DNA of 64,000 nt, from positions 13,115-77,114 of the forward strand of contig CAZEJG010000017.1 in assembly GCA_964511625.1 (NCBI GenBank), read 5' to 3'. Below the pieces are notes generated by a model that worked only from the letters and a program-made list of their open reading frames with translations, did not search any database and was not told where the DNA came from. Made by a program: the position numbers and the translations under genes. Shown piece by piece: positions 25,149-34,402 of this stretch. How positions within the stretch are numbered: the stretch's first letter is position 1; every line of letters begins with the position of its first letter. The stretch is from Pseudohoeflea sp964511625 (GTDB lineage: Bacteria > Pseudomonadota > Alphaproteobacteria > Rhizobiales > Rhizobiaceae).

Positions 25149-26768
25149 CTAAACCCGCTCGATCCGCCCCCCCGCCGCTCTCACCGCTTCGGGCGTGTCC
25201 ACGTCGATACGCGCGGCGGGGCCGATGTCGATGTCGATCACCGGCAGGCCGCTTTCCTCGATCAGCGCGCGTGCGCCGACATCGCCTTCGAGCCGCTGGA
25301 TGGCAGGGGCCAGGCGCATGGGCAGGATGACCGGATTGCCGCGGTGGTCGCCGTCGGCGGCGCGCACGATGGCGTCGCCGCCATTATGCTCGAAGGCGGC
25401 GATCAGCGCGTCGAGATGCGCCGTCTCCACGCCCGGCATGTCGCCGAGCAGGATCATGATGCCAGCCAGCCGATCGCCGAGCGCGGCGACGCCGGCCTTG
25501 AGCGAAGACGCCATGCCGGTGGCATAGTCGGGGTTTTCGGTGACGGTGACATCGAGCCCGACGAGTGCGGCTGCGATGTCGTCGGCGCGGTAGCCGGTCA
25601 CCGCCACGACTCCCTCCGCCCGGCTCGCCAGCGCGCGTTCCGCCATACGGCGAACGAGCGGCTCGCCGTCGAAATCGGCCAGGAGCTTGTGGCCGGCGCC
25701 CTCGCCCATGCGGCTCGCGCGGCCCGCGGCCATCAGCACGATGCCGACGCCCTCGACCTGAGCCTCGTCGCGCGGCGCGCGCGGCTGCGGGCGCGTCGGG
25801 ATTTCCATCAGCAGGCCACCGACGCCCATGCGGGCGATCTCGTTGCTTCCGGGCGCTTCGCCGGCAAGGGTGCGCGCCAGCACCCAGTCGAAACCGTTTT
25901 CCTTGGGTGAACGCGCACAGCCCGGCGCCCCGATCACCGGACGGCCGTGGATCTCGCCGATCACCAGAAGATTGCCGGGATCGACCGGCATGCCGACCCG
26001 CTCCACATGACCGCCGGCCTTCCGGATGGCCGCCGGGATGACGTCCCCGGCATCGGTCACCGCCGAGGCGCCGAAGACGATGAGCATGTCCACCCCGGGC
26101 GCCGTCTCGGCCAGCACCGTGGCCAGAGCGGAGGTTTCGTGTGGGACATCGCGACGGGCGACGATCTCCGAGCCGAAGGCAGCGAGCCGCGTGGCGGTCA
26201 GCTCCACCGTCTTCTCCATGACCTTCGGCTTGAGCGTCGGCAGCCTGGTGGCGACATAGCCGACCCGATGGGGTCGGAACGGTTTGACGACCGAGAAGCC
26301 TGTCTGCCCGGCAAGATCTGCGGCCTTGTCGACGGCCGCACCCGGCACGGCGAGCGGAATGATCTTGATGGTGCCGACCATGTCGCCCGCCGCCACGACG
26401 CTGCGGTCGTTGAGGCAGGCATAGGTCAGCGCCGGGTCGATGGCGTTGAAGGCATCGACGAGATCCTTGTCCACCCGGAACAGGCCGGCAGACGTCGCAT
26501 GCAGGTTGACGCGACCGGTAGCGGGAGGCGCGGCCTCAATGCCCATACCGGAGAAAGCCTGAGCAATCCTGTCCGCGGCCGCGTTCTCGTCGATGTCGCC
26601 GTCCTCGAGGCGGGCGACGATCACGGTCTCGACTCCTGAATCAACAAGTTGCGAAATCGAGTCCGCGTCGAGCCGCAAGCCTTTCTTCAGTCTGGCTTTT
26701 CCGGCTTGGGTGGAGTGCGCGAGAATGGCGCCCTCCGCCTCGCTGACCGGAACGGGGCCGAATTTCAC
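25149..26768 (-). CDS. Molybdopterin-binding (MoeA-like) / NTP-transferase (MocA-like) fusion
   Basis: A 539-residue fusion. The first 320 residues contain a MoCF/MoeA-type molybdopterin-binding domain (VFGASAVTDAGDVIPAAI, PVIGAPGCARSPKENGF). The C-terminal 200 residues are a nucleotidyltransferase with GIVLMAAGRASRMGEG, LGDMPGV and HRGNPVILP, as in MocA/MobA enzymes that attach CMP or GMP to the cofactor. The GTG start overlaps the XdhC stop (GTGA). Fusing cofactor binding to nucleotide transfer and pairing with XdhC proteins implies maturation of a cytosine-dinucleotide molybdo-hydroxylase. Confidence 0.88.
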   Translation of the reverse strand: MKFGPVPVSEAEGAILAHSTQAGKARLKKGLRLDADSISQLVDSGVETVIVARLEDGDIDENAAADRIAQAFSGMGIEAAPPATGRVNLHATSAGLFRVDKDLVDAFNAIDPALTYACLNDRSVVAAGDMVGTIKIIPLAVPGAAVDKAADLAGQTGFSVVKPFRPHRVGYVATRLPTLKPKVMEKTVELTATRLAAFGSEIVARRDVPHETSALATVLAETAPGVDMLIVFGASAVTDAGDVIPAAIRKAGGHVERVGMPVDPGNLLVIGEIHGRPVIGAPGCARSPKENGFDWVLARTLAGEAPGSNEIARMGVGGLLMEIPTRPQPRAPRDEAQVEGVGIVLMAAGRASRMGEGAGHKLLADFDGEPLVRRMAERALASRAEGVVAVTGYRADDIAAALVGLDVTVTENPDYATGMASSLKAGVAALGDRLAGIMILLGDMPGVETAHLDALIAAFEHNGGDAIVRAADGDHRGNPVILPMRLAPAIQRLEGDVGARALIEESGLPVIDIDIGPAARIDVDTPEAVRAAGGRIERV

Positions 26769-27478
26769 GCAGCCGCCCCTTCGGCGTCACGCACCGGGAG
26801 TTCGCGCGTTCTGAGCGCCTCGATCACCTGCGCCAGGACCGCGACTGCGATCTCGGCGGGGCTCGCGGCTCCGATGGGAAGACCGATCGGGGCGGCGATC
26901 CGGGCAATCGCATCATCGCTCAGCCCGGCCTCTTTCAGCCGCTCGACGCGGCGGCCGTGGGTCTTTCGCGAGCCGAGCGCTCCGACATAGAAGCAGCCGG
27001 TCTTGAGCGCCGAAATCAAAGGATAGTCATCGATCTTCGGATCATGGGTGACGGCCACCAGCGCGGTGAAATAATCGAGGGGCCGCTCCTTCAGCACGTC
27101 CTCTGGCCAATCAGCCTTCAAATCCATCCCCTCGAAACGTTCAGGCGTGGCAAAGGCGGTGCGCGGGTCGATGATGGTGACGTCGAAACCGGCCATCCGC
27201 GCCATCGGGGCCAGCGCCTGGCTGATGTGGACTGCACCGATGATCACCATACGCGCCGGCGGCACATGGACATTGAGGAAGAATTCGCGGCCCTCGGCCT
27301 GCGCGACACCGGACTTGCCCGACTTGAAGGCTCTTTGGATCGCCTCGCCAAGTTCGCCGGCGACAGGATCGCCCGCGCGCACCAGCCGGTCGCGTCCGTC
27401 GCCGAGATCGGTGACGACGACGGCGGCCTCACGGGCACGCTTGGCGGCGTTGAGGGATTTCAGAACATGCGGATCCAT
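26765..27478 (-). CDS. XdhC family protein with Rossmann domain
   Basis: A 237-residue XdhC-type maturation factor. A reduced N-terminal XdhC/CoxI part precedes a Rossmann domain starting VIIGAVHISQALAPMARMAG; TLTHD-type (VAVTHDPKID), GALGSRKTH and PIGLPIGAASPAEIAV are hallmark segments. XdhC binds molybdenum cofactor, protects its sulfurated form and delivers it to xanthine-dehydrogenase-type enzymes. It starts at the ATG at 27478, overlapping the stop of the preceding small XdhC gene. Longer in-frame sequence to 27631 lies inside that gene and was not used. Confidence 0.88.
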   Translation of the reverse strand: MDPHVLKSLNAAKRAREAAVVVTDLGDGRDRLVRAGDPVAGELGEAIQRAFKSGKSGVAQAEGREFFLNVHVPPARMVIIGAVHISQALAPMARMAGFDVTIIDPRTAFATPERFEGMDLKADWPEDVLKERPLDYFTALVAVTHDPKIDDYPLISALKTGCFYVGALGSRKTHGRRVERLKEAGLSDDAIARIAAPIGLPIGAASPAEIAVAVLAQVIEALRTRELPVRDAEGAAA

Positions 27479-27813
27479 CAGCCGAGACGCTCCAGATAGA
27501 CACGGATCTTGCCGCCGCAGGACAGGCCCACCCGCCAGGCGGTTTCGTCCGCGACGCCGAATTCGAGCATGCGCGGCTTGCCGCTGCCGATGACGTCGAT
27601 CGCCTCCGCGATCACCGCACCCTCGACGCAACCGCCGGAAACGGAGCCTTCGAAATTGCCTTCGGAATCGATGACCAGATGGCTGCCGGTCGGCCGGGGC
27701 GCCGAGCCCCAGGTCTCGACCACGGTGGCGATCGCCACGTCACGGCCGTCCTTCATCCAGTTTTCGGCGATCATCAGCGGATCGAGCTGATCGGTTTGGG
27801 GGGAAAGGGACAT
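27478..27813 (-). CDS. Small XdhC/CoxI-domain protein (CoxF-like)
   Basis: A 111-residue protein made only of the XdhC_CoxI domain: ETWGSAPRPTGSHLVI and GSVSGGCVEGAVI are the conserved blocks, the latter with a conserved Cys. It lacks the Rossmann part, which is carried by the next gene, so the usual single XdhC appears split or duplicated. AAAAGGAGG is a strong Shine-Dalgarno for the ATG at 27813. It follows the VWA gene by 83 bases. Confidence 0.87.
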   Translation of the reverse strand: MSLSPQTDQLDPLMIAENWMKDGRDVAIATVVETWGSAPRPTGSHLVIDSEGNFEGSVSGGCVEGAVIAEAIDVIGSGKPRMLEFGVADETAWRVGLSCGGKIRVYLERLG

Positions 27814-27896
27814 GTCGGCCCTCCTTTTAGGAACAGGCCATCAATATGGGGTCCCCGGGCCCGGTTCGGCAAGCCCGGTCGCGCTGATCGTTCCAG

Positions 27897-29162
27897 TCAC
27901 TCCACCGGCACGGCCAGCCGGCGCGGATCCCACTTGCCGTGGCGGTCGTCGCCGAGTGCGGCCACCAGATCCGACATCGCCTCGATATTGTGGACCGCGC
28001 GCACCTCGTCGACATGGCGCAGGATGGTGCGCACGCCACGGGCGCGGGCCTCGAAGCCGTCGAAGCGCAGCAAGGGATTGAGCCAGACAAGACGGCGGCA
28101 GGAGCGGTGCAACCGGTCCATCTCGGTGTCGAGTTCGTCGATGGAATCGCGCTCCAGCCCATCGGTGATCAGGATCACCGTCGCCCCCTGCCCCAGCACC
28201 CGGCGCGACCAGTCTCGGTTGAACGCGTGCAGCGTCTCGCCGATCCGCGTGCCGCCGGACCAGTCCTTCACCATGCCGACGCACTGGTCGACCGCCTCGT
28301 CGGGGTCGCGGTAGCGCATCTGGCGGGTGATGTTGGTCAGCCGGGTGCCGAACAGGAAGGTGTGCACGCCGCGCCGGCGTTCGGTGATCACATGCATGAA
28401 ATGCAGGAAGATGCGGGTGTACTGGCTCATCGAGCCGGAGATGTCGGCGATGATGACGAGCGGCGGATGGACCTTCCGCTTCTTCCGGTAGCGCGGCAGG
28501 ATCAGTTCCCCGCCGGTCTTCATGGCGGCGCGCATGGTGGCACGCGGATCGACCCGCATGGCGCGGTTGGCGGGTTCGTACCGGCGGGTCTCGATCTGGT
28601 CGAAGGGCAGCGTGAGCCTGGCGATCGCCTTCTTCGCCTCGGCGAGTTCCAGCGCCGACATCTGGGCGAAATCCTGGCTGCGGCTGACCTCGCTCCCCGA
28701 AGCCGTCTGGCGCGCGTCGATCTCGATTTCCGGCTTGTCCTGCACCGGGCGCTGCTTGTCGTGGCCCTCGAACAAGGCCTCGTTGACGCGGGATTCACCC
28801 GCCTTCTGCTTTTCCTTCGGACGATTGTCGGGGGCCACCGGCGAGAACATGGCGATCATCTTCTCGACCAGATCGCGCGAGCGCCAGAACAGCCGGAAGG
28901 CCTGGTCGAAAACGACATGGTCCTCATGCCGCTTGACGAAGACCGAATGCAGCACCCAGTAGAATTCCTCGCGGTTGCCGATGCCGGCCACCGTTACCGC
29001 CTCCACGGCGTCGCGGGAACTCGCTGGCCCCAGCTTCATGCCCGCCTTTCGAAGCGTGCGGGCGAAGAAGGCGATGTTGTCGGCGAGCTTGCCCGCATCG
29101 CCCGAGGGCATGACGATGGCGTTGCCGGTGTGAACGCGCGATCTGTCGCCCGTCTCGCTCAT
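27897..29162 (-). CDS. coxE: CoxE-like VWA-domain protein
   Basis: A 421-residue cytoplasmic protein with a C-terminal von Willebrand A domain; the MIDAS motif is DISGSMSQYTR (about residue 235), with later threonine and aspartate ligands in SGGTRIGETL and ILITDGLERD. CoxE works with the MoxR ATPase CoxD to insert or remodel the Cu/Mo active site in carbon monoxide dehydrogenase and relatives. Its ATG shares a base with the stop of the AAA gene (TGATG). The target enzyme is not encoded nearby. Confidence 0.9.
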   Translation of the reverse strand: MSETGDRSRVHTGNAIVMPSGDAGKLADNIAFFARTLRKAGMKLGPASSRDAVEAVTVAGIGNREEFYWVLHSVFVKRHEDHVVFDQAFRLFWRSRDLVEKMIAMFSPVAPDNRPKEKQKAGESRVNEALFEGHDKQRPVQDKPEIEIDARQTASGSEVSRSQDFAQMSALELAEAKKAIARLTLPFDQIETRRYEPANRAMRVDPRATMRAAMKTGGELILPRYRKKRKVHPPLVIIADISGSMSQYTRIFLHFMHVITERRRGVHTFLFGTRLTNITRQMRYRDPDEAVDQCVGMVKDWSGGTRIGETLHAFNRDWSRRVLGQGATVILITDGLERDSIDELDTEMDRLHRSCRRLVWLNPLLRFDGFEARARGVRTILRHVDEVRAVHNIEAMSDLVAALGDDRHGKWDPRRLAVPVE

Positions 29163-30088
29163 CAGCTTGCCCGCGTCAGCTCCGCCTTGACCTCGTCGAG
29201 AAGCTGGCGGCCCGCCGAGCCCTCGATGCGGGCAATGTCGTCCTGATACTTGAGCAGCGTGCCGAGCGTGTCGGAGACCGTCTGCGGGTCGAGCGCCAGC
29301 CGGTCGAGTTCGGTCAGCGCGGTCGCCCAGTCGATGGTCTCGGCGACGCCCGGGTTCTTGAACAGCTCCATCTGCCGGAGCTTCTGGACATAGGCGACGA
29401 TCTCGGCGGTCAGCGCCTCAGCGGCACCGGGCACCTTGCGGCGGATGATTTCGAGCTCGGCGTCGGCCTCGGGGTAATCGACCCAGTGATAGAGACAGCG
29501 GCGCTTGAGCGCGTCGTGGATCTCGCGCGTCCGGTTCGTCGTGATGATGACGATCGGCGGCTCGCTGGCCTTGATCGTGCCGAGTTCGGGGATGGTGACC
29601 TGGAAGTCGGAGAGGATTTCGAGCAGGAACGCCTCGAAGGCCTCGTCGGTGCGGTCGAGTTCGTCGATCAGGAACACCGGCGCCCGGCCGGGTTCGGCCT
29701 GCAGCGCCTGCAAGACCGGGCGGCGGATGAGGTGACGCTCGTCGAAGATGTTGGTCTCGATCCGGTCGCGATCGGCTTCGCCGGTGGCTTCGGCGAGCCG
29801 AATCTCAAGCATCTGGGCCGGATAGTTCCACTCGTAGACGGCGGAGGAGACGTCGAGCCCCTCATAGCACTGCAGCCGGATGAGCGGCCGGTCGAGCGCG
29901 TGGGCGAGAACCTTGGCGATCTCGGTCTTGCCGACGCCCGCCTCGCCTTCGAGAAACAGCGGCCGGCCCATCCTGAGGCTCAGGAACAAGACGGTGGCCA
30001 GCGCACGGCCGGCGACATAGTCGTGTTCGGTCAGCATCTTGAGCGTCGCCTCGATCGAGTCCGGCGGGGTTCGCTTGGCTGCGGTCAT
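29162..30088 (-). CDS. coxD: CoxD-like MoxR-family AAA+ ATPase
   Basis: A 308-residue MoxR AAA+ ATPase with Walker A GEAGVGKTE (about residue 47), Walker B VFLIDELDR and sensor-1 IITTNRTREI. CoxD-type ATPases act as chaperones in metallo-hydroxylase maturation together with a VWA partner. It heads the leftward operon coxD-coxE-xdhC-xdhC-mocA fusion and has the textbook Shine-Dalgarno GGAGGTGAC before its ATG. General MoxR/VWA chaperone function is known; the client here is not. Confidence 0.9.
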   Translation of the reverse strand: MTAAKRTPPDSIEATLKMLTEHDYVAGRALATVLFLSLRMGRPLFLEGEAGVGKTEIAKVLAHALDRPLIRLQCYEGLDVSSAVYEWNYPAQMLEIRLAEATGEADRDRIETNIFDERHLIRRPVLQALQAEPGRAPVFLIDELDRTDEAFEAFLLEILSDFQVTIPELGTIKASEPPIVIITTNRTREIHDALKRRCLYHWVDYPEADAELEIIRRKVPGAAEALTAEIVAYVQKLRQMELFKNPGVAETIDWATALTELDRLALDPQTVSDTLGTLLKYQDDIARIEGSAGRQLLDEVKAELTRAS

Positions 30089-30113
30089 GTCACCTCCATG
30101 GGGTACGGCGGGA

Positions 30114-30605
30114 TCACACTGTATGATAGGAGCGGTTCATGTAAACAAGCGCCGGCGCGGGCTCGCCGAGCCGGATCGCCTGCACCTCGCCGAACAGCAC
30201 CATGTGGGTCGCCACCTCCTTGGCCTCGATCAGCTTGCAGTCGTAGACCACCGGGGCATCGGCGAGCGTCGGAGCGCCCGTTTCCATCAGCTCCCACACG
30301 CCCTGCTCGAAGCGCTTGGCGCCGTCCATCGGGATCAGACCCGAAAAGACGTCGGCCAGCGGCTGATGGCGCGCGGCGAGCGTGTTGAGCGCGAAAGCAC
30401 CCGCATCGAGGAAAACCCGGTTGGCGGGATTGTTCCTGGCCACGCAGACGAGCACGGTCGCCGGATTGTCGGAGACCGAACAGGCGGCGGTCACCGTCAC
30501 GCCGCGTCGGACGCCCTCGTGTTCGGCTGTGGCGATCTGCACGTGACCGGCATAGCGCGCCATGGCGTCACGGTAGAGTTCGGGGGCGATTTTCGTATTG
30601 CTCAA
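30114..30605 (-). CDS. Flavin reductase-like domain protein
   Basis: A 163-residue protein of the flavin-reductase (HpaC/Rut F-like) split-barrel family: GVTVTAACSVSDNPATVLVCV and FALNTLAARHQPLADVFSG are typical FMN-binding segments. It would reduce flavin with NAD(P)H for a monooxygenase partner, none of which is adjacent. The start appears to be TTG at 30605 with AAAGG eight bases upstream. It lies 25 bases from coxD on the same strand but has its own upstream region and faces a divergent exported protein. Confidence 0.85.
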   Translation of the reverse strand: MSNTKIAPELYRDAMARYAGHVQIATAEHEGVRRGVTVTAACSVSDNPATVLVCVARNNPANRVFLDAGAFALNTLAARHQPLADVFSGLIPMDGAKRFEQGVWELMETGAPTLADAPVVYDCKLIEAKEVATHMVLFGEVQAIRLGEPAPALVYMNRSYHTV

Positions 30606-30826
30606 ATTAACTTGCCTTTGTTCGCGTGTCTCGGAGTGATGCTCGAATTCCGGGCGCGCGGGGCATCTCTAACGGCATTGGGGTACAATGTCTTGCATAG
30701 ATAGGCGTGCGCGCGCCATTTCAAACCGGGTTTGGCTTTGAAAGGGGAGAATTGCCGCCTCCGTCCGGCAAGCGACATCGCCGGGCGCTTTCCAAAAAGT
30801 TATCGGCGCACTAGGGTCCGCACACC
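30606..30826. other. Intergenic region with no recognised element
   Basis: These 221 bases separate the flavin reductase from the divergent binding-protein gene and must hold both promoters. I see no clear repeat, operator or structured RNA. Confidence 0.5.
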
Positions 30827-31924
30827 ATGACTCGTACCGCTTTCGCCCTCCTTTCAGCGCTTCTTGCCCTCGTTGCCGGGCTCGCCCCGGCGTCCGCCGC
30901 CGATCTGCGCGTCGGTCTCGCCATTCCGACCGAAGGCCCCTTCGCGCCTCTCGGCCAGCAGATTCGCGAGGGCTTCGAAGTCTGGGAAGCCGAAAACAAC
31001 AATAGTTTCACCGATCTCGTGGTGGGCGAGGACCGCTGCGACGCCGAGAGCGGGGTTGAATCAGCGGAATCACTGGCCGAAGCCGGCGTCGATATCGTGG
31101 TGGGTTATCTCTGCGCCGAGAGCCTCGCCGCTGCCCTTCCCGTCCTCTCCGCCGAAGGCATCCCGGTACTCACGCTTACGGTCCGTGCCGACATCCTCGC
31201 CGAAGAAGCCAAGCGCAACGGCTGGCTGTTCTACCGGCTGGCGCCGCGCGACAGCGCCGAGGCCGAGGTTGCCGCCGAAGCCATCACCTCGCTGTGGGCC
31301 GACCGCCCGTTCGCGCTGATCGAGGACGGAACCATCCAGGGCCGCGAACTCGTCGAAGCCATCCGCGTCACGCTCGAGGAGCGCGGACTGAAACCGAATT
31401 TCATCGACAACTACCGTCCGGGCCAGGATCGCCAGCCGAGCCTCGTGCGGCGCCTGAATGCGGCCGGCGTCTCCCGCGTCTTCGTCGGCGGCGACCGCTC
31501 GGATCTCGCCATCATTGCCCGTGATGCCGCGGCCGCCGGACTGGAGCTGCGCTTCATGGGCGGCGACGCGCTCAACGCCCCGCGCGGCGACCTGCCGATC
31601 CCCGACGGCACGCTGGCGGTCATCGCCACCGACGCGCTCGCCGATGCGGCCTCGTCCTCCGCAGCAAGCGCCTTCGCCGCCGCCGGCCTGCCGATCGAGG
31701 GCCTCAGACTGCCGGCCTATGTCGCGGCACAGATCCTCGGCGCGCTCGCCCCGATGCACGAGAACGGCAACATCGGAGAGTTGCTGCAACGAGGCCAGTA
31801 CGGCACAGCGCTCGGCATCGTCAGCTTCGGCTCCGACGGCGAACGCCAGCAGCCGGGCTTTTCGCTCGCCGAATGGCGCGACGGCCGGTTCGAGCGGGTG
31901 AATGCCGGAGAGGCACAGAACTGA
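30827..31924 (+). CDS. Periplasmic ABC-type substrate-binding protein, branched-chain amino acid type
   Basis: A 365-residue exported protein with a clear signal peptide (cleavage after ASA near residue 24) and a Peripla_BP_6 fold as in LivJ-like binding proteins: RVGLAIPTEGPFAPLG at the mature start and IVVGYLCAESLAAALPVLS in the first lobe. No permease or ATPase genes adjoin it, so it may serve a distant transporter or act as a sensor. No Shine-Dalgarno is obvious. It is followed 24 bases later by a P1 peptidase gene. Confidence 0.83.
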   Translation: MTRTAFALLSALLALVAGLAPASAADLRVGLAIPTEGPFAPLGQQIREGFEVWEAENNNSFTDLVVGEDRCDAESGVESAESLAEAGVDIVVGYLCAESLAAALPVLSAEGIPVLTLTVRADILAEEAKRNGWLFYRLAPRDSAEAEVAAEAITSLWADRPFALIEDGTIQGRELVEAIRVTLEERGLKPNFIDNYRPGQDRQPSLVRRLNAAGVSRVFVGGDRSDLAIIARDAAAAGLELRFMGGDALNAPRGDLPIPDGTLAVIATDALADAASSSAASAFAAAGLPIEGLRLPAYVAAQILGALAPMHENGNIGELLQRGQYGTALGIVSFGSDGERQQPGFSLAEWRDGRFERVNAGEAQN

Positions 31925-31948
31925 AGGCGCAAAACCAAGGAACCCGCC

Positions 31949-32956
31949 GTGTCGCCCAGAAACCTGATCACCGACGTCGCAGGCCTCAAGGTCGGAAATG
32001 CCGAGAACGCCAGGGTGAAGTCCGGCGTCACCGCCATTCTCTGTGACGAACCGGCGGTCGCCGCCGTCCAGGTGCTCGGCGGCGCGCCCGGCACGCGCGA
32101 GACCGACCTGCTCGAACCCCACAACATGGTGGAGGCGGTCGATGCGATCACCCTGTCGGGCGGATCGGCCTTCGGGCTAGATGCCCCCTCAGGCGTGCAG
32201 GCCTGGCTGCGCGAACAGGGCCGCGGCTTCCCGCTCGGTCCCCACCGCATTCCGATCGTGCCGGCCGCCATCCTCTTCGATCTCGTCAATGGCGGCGACA
32301 AGGACTGGGGACGCTATTCGCCCTACCGCGATCTCGGCTTCGAGGCGGCCGCCGCAGCCGCGGAGACCTTCGCCCTCGGCACAGCCGGGGCCGGCACCGG
32401 CGCGCTGACGGCGGGCTACAAGGGCGGGCTTGGCTCCGCCTCGGCGACCACCACATCCGGCATCACGGTCGGCGCGCTCGTCGCCGTCAACGCGGTCGGC
32501 GCGGTCACCGTCGGAAGAAGCCGCCATTTCTGGGCCGCCCCCTTCGAACAGGACGGGGAGTTCGGCGGCCTCGGCCTGCCCCATCCGATGCCGGCGGATG
32601 CGGTCGAGCCGCGGGTGAAATTTCGCGAGATGATGGCGGGCGCCAATACCACCATCGCCGTCATCGCCACCGACGCGGTTCTCGACAAGGCCGGCGCCAA
32701 GCGACTCGCGATTGCCGCCCATGACGGATTTTCCCGCGCCATCTGGCCGAGCCACACGCCCTTCGACGGCGATCTCGTCTTTGCGCTCGCCACCGGCAGG
32801 AGCGGCATCAAACCCGATCCGCACCGGCTTCTCGATCTCTGCGCGGCGGCGGGCGCCACCATGGCGCGCGCCATCGCCCGGGGCGTCTACGAGGCGAGAC
32901 CCGCCGAGGGCGACCTGTTTCCTGCTTGGCGTGCCGAGGGGCGCGACGGGAAATAG
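31949..32956 (+). CDS. P1 family (S58, DmpA-like) aminopeptidase/hydrolase
   Basis: A 335-residue member of the DmpA/P1 (S58) Ntn-hydrolase-like family. Typical segments are ITDVAGLKVGNAE at the N-terminus, ITLSGGSAFGLDA, and GYKGGLGSASATT, where the self-processing Ser is expected; later NTTIAVIATDA and GFSRAIWPSHTPFDGD. Such enzymes are made as precursors that cleave themselves, and they trim N-terminal D/L-amino acids or beta-peptides. The start is GTG with AAGGAA upstream. The exact cleavage bond could not be assigned from sequence alone. Confidence 0.85.
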   Translation: MSPRNLITDVAGLKVGNAENARVKSGVTAILCDEPAVAAVQVLGGAPGTRETDLLEPHNMVEAVDAITLSGGSAFGLDAPSGVQAWLREQGRGFPLGPHRIPIVPAAILFDLVNGGDKDWGRYSPYRDLGFEAAAAAAETFALGTAGAGTGALTAGYKGGLGSASATTTSGITVGALVAVNAVGAVTVGRSRHFWAAPFEQDGEFGGLGLPHPMPADAVEPRVKFREMMAGANTTIAVIATDAVLDKAGAKRLAIAAHDGFSRAIWPSHTPFDGDLVFALATGRSGIKPDPHRLLDLCAAAGATMARAIARGVYEARPAEGDLFPAWRAEGRDGK

Positions 32957-33024
32957 CCCGGAGCCGCTTGCGCTCTCCCCTGCCCGGACCGCATAGTCGG
33001 CGCGGGGCGTGAGGAGAAACAGAC

Positions 33025-33750
33025 ATGATCAGAACCGCTCTCGTCGCATCCGCGCTGGCGCTGGTGGCAGCACCGTCCATTGCCGGCGATTTTTCCGAGT
33101 TCCGCCCCATCGGCTTTTCGACCGACGGCGGCGTCTTCGCCTTCGAGGAGTTCGGCGTTCAGGACGGCTCGGGTTTCGCCTACGCGACGCGCTACTATAT
33201 CGACACCGCCGCCGACAGATATCTGCCCGGCACACCGGTGCGCGTGACGCTCGAAGAGGAGATGAGTTCGGTCAACGATGCCCGTCGCGAAGCTGCGAGG
33301 CAGGCCGCTGACATCGAGGCGTCGAGCGGTGCCGCGGCCGATCCCGGCGTTTTCGCCGCCTTCCAGCCGGCCACCGATCCGCAGGCGGATCCGACCTTCC
33401 TCCTCTACCAGCCTTTCGCCATAGAGCCCTATCCGGGCGATCGGTGGGCAGCATCGCTCACCGAGAAAACGCTTGCGCCATCCTCGAACTGCACCGCCTT
33501 CGATCAGGCCGACAAGGGGTTCCGGCTCGAACTGAAGAAGGCCGGCGAGCCCGGAGCACCAATCGTCCTGCACGACGACAGCTCCATCCCGAACTCCCGC
33601 CGCTGTCCGGTCTCCTATCAGATCGCCGGCGCGATGACGCATGCCAACCCGGACGGATCGACAACGCACGCCATTCTGGTATTGATCCGCTCCATCGGCT
33701 TCGAGGGCCCTGACGGGCGCTACATCGCCGTGACGAAGAGGATCGACTGA
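33025..33750 (+). CDS. DUF2259 predicted secreted protein
   Basis: A 241-residue exported protein with a signal peptide ending near ASIAG (residue 21). The sequence FSTDGGVFAFEEFGVQDGSG matches the DUF2259 family of predicted secreted proteins. There are two cysteines (NCTAF and RRCPV) that could form a disulfide in the periplasm. GAGGAG precedes the ATG. The next gene begins three bases after its stop. No function is known. Confidence 0.8.
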   Translation: MIRTALVASALALVAAPSIAGDFSEFRPIGFSTDGGVFAFEEFGVQDGSGFAYATRYYIDTAADRYLPGTPVRVTLEEEMSSVNDARREAARQAADIEASSGAAADPGVFAAFQPATDPQADPTFLLYQPFAIEPYPGDRWAASLTEKTLAPSSNCTAFDQADKGFRLELKKAGEPGAPIVLHDDSSIPNSRRCPVSYQIAGAMTHANPDGSTTHAILVLIRSIGFEGPDGRYIAVTKRID

Positions 33751-33753
33751 CGC

Positions 33754-34317
33754 TTGCCCGACAGCCCCGCCAGCCATAGCCGCACCGCCGGTGCCGGCCT
33801 CTCCGCGCGCCTTGGTTTCGCGCTGCCGTCGTTCCGCGCGGCGATCGTCGGGGCGATCCTGTGGGGTCTCGCCATGACGCTGTCGGCGCAGTTCGCGCTG
33901 TGGCTCGAAATCCGGCTCGACACCTTCCATCTCCTTCAGCTTTCGATCCTGTTCTTTGCAGGTGGTCTGATCGCGTGGCCGCTGGCGCTTTTCTGCATCC
34001 GCTTCTGCTCCCTGGGTCGCCCTGCGGAGACCTGGTTCGCCGCATCCATTCTGTTTTTGTCTGTCGGCACCGTGGCGATCACCGCCGCGATCTTCGCCTT
34101 GCAGTACCGGATCTACTACGCCCAGTGGCATGGAGACGCTTTCACGAAGATCTGGCTCATCCAGCTCGTCTTCACCACCGCCGCCGCCGTCTACCAGTTC
34201 GCGGTGATGGGCCTGCGGCTCTATCTACCGCTCGGCGCGGTCATCCTCTTCGCGACCGCCTTGCTGATCGCCCGACGCGCCGGCAAAGCCGCGAGCGACA
34301 CGATTTTCCCCATCTGA
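33754..34317 (+). CDS. Predicted four-helix integral membrane protein
   Basis: A 187-residue hydrophobic protein with about four membrane spans (roughly residues 30-52, 62-84, 95-117 and 138-175) and no motif I recognise. It starts with TTG three bases after the DUF2259 stop, so it probably forms a transcription unit with that gene. N- and C-termini are short and polar. I cannot assign a function. Confidence 0.65.
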   Translation: MPDSPASHSRTAGAGLSARLGFALPSFRAAIVGAILWGLAMTLSAQFALWLEIRLDTFHLLQLSILFFAGGLIAWPLALFCIRFCSLGRPAETWFAASILFLSVGTVAITAAIFALQYRIYYAQWHGDAFTKIWLIQLVFTTAAAVYQFAVMGLRLYLPLGAVILFATALLIARRAGKAASDTIFPI

Positions 34318-34402
34318 ACCGCCCGAGACATTTTCTTTTGCGGCCGGTTTGGTCTAGGACACTGGCACTTCTCCCATTGCCGACCGAAACACGGATACGC
34401 CC

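Noticed and set aside
27814..27896. Missing coxMSL genes hidden near the maturation operon
   Set aside because: No frame in the gap or on either side encodes hydroxylase subunits.
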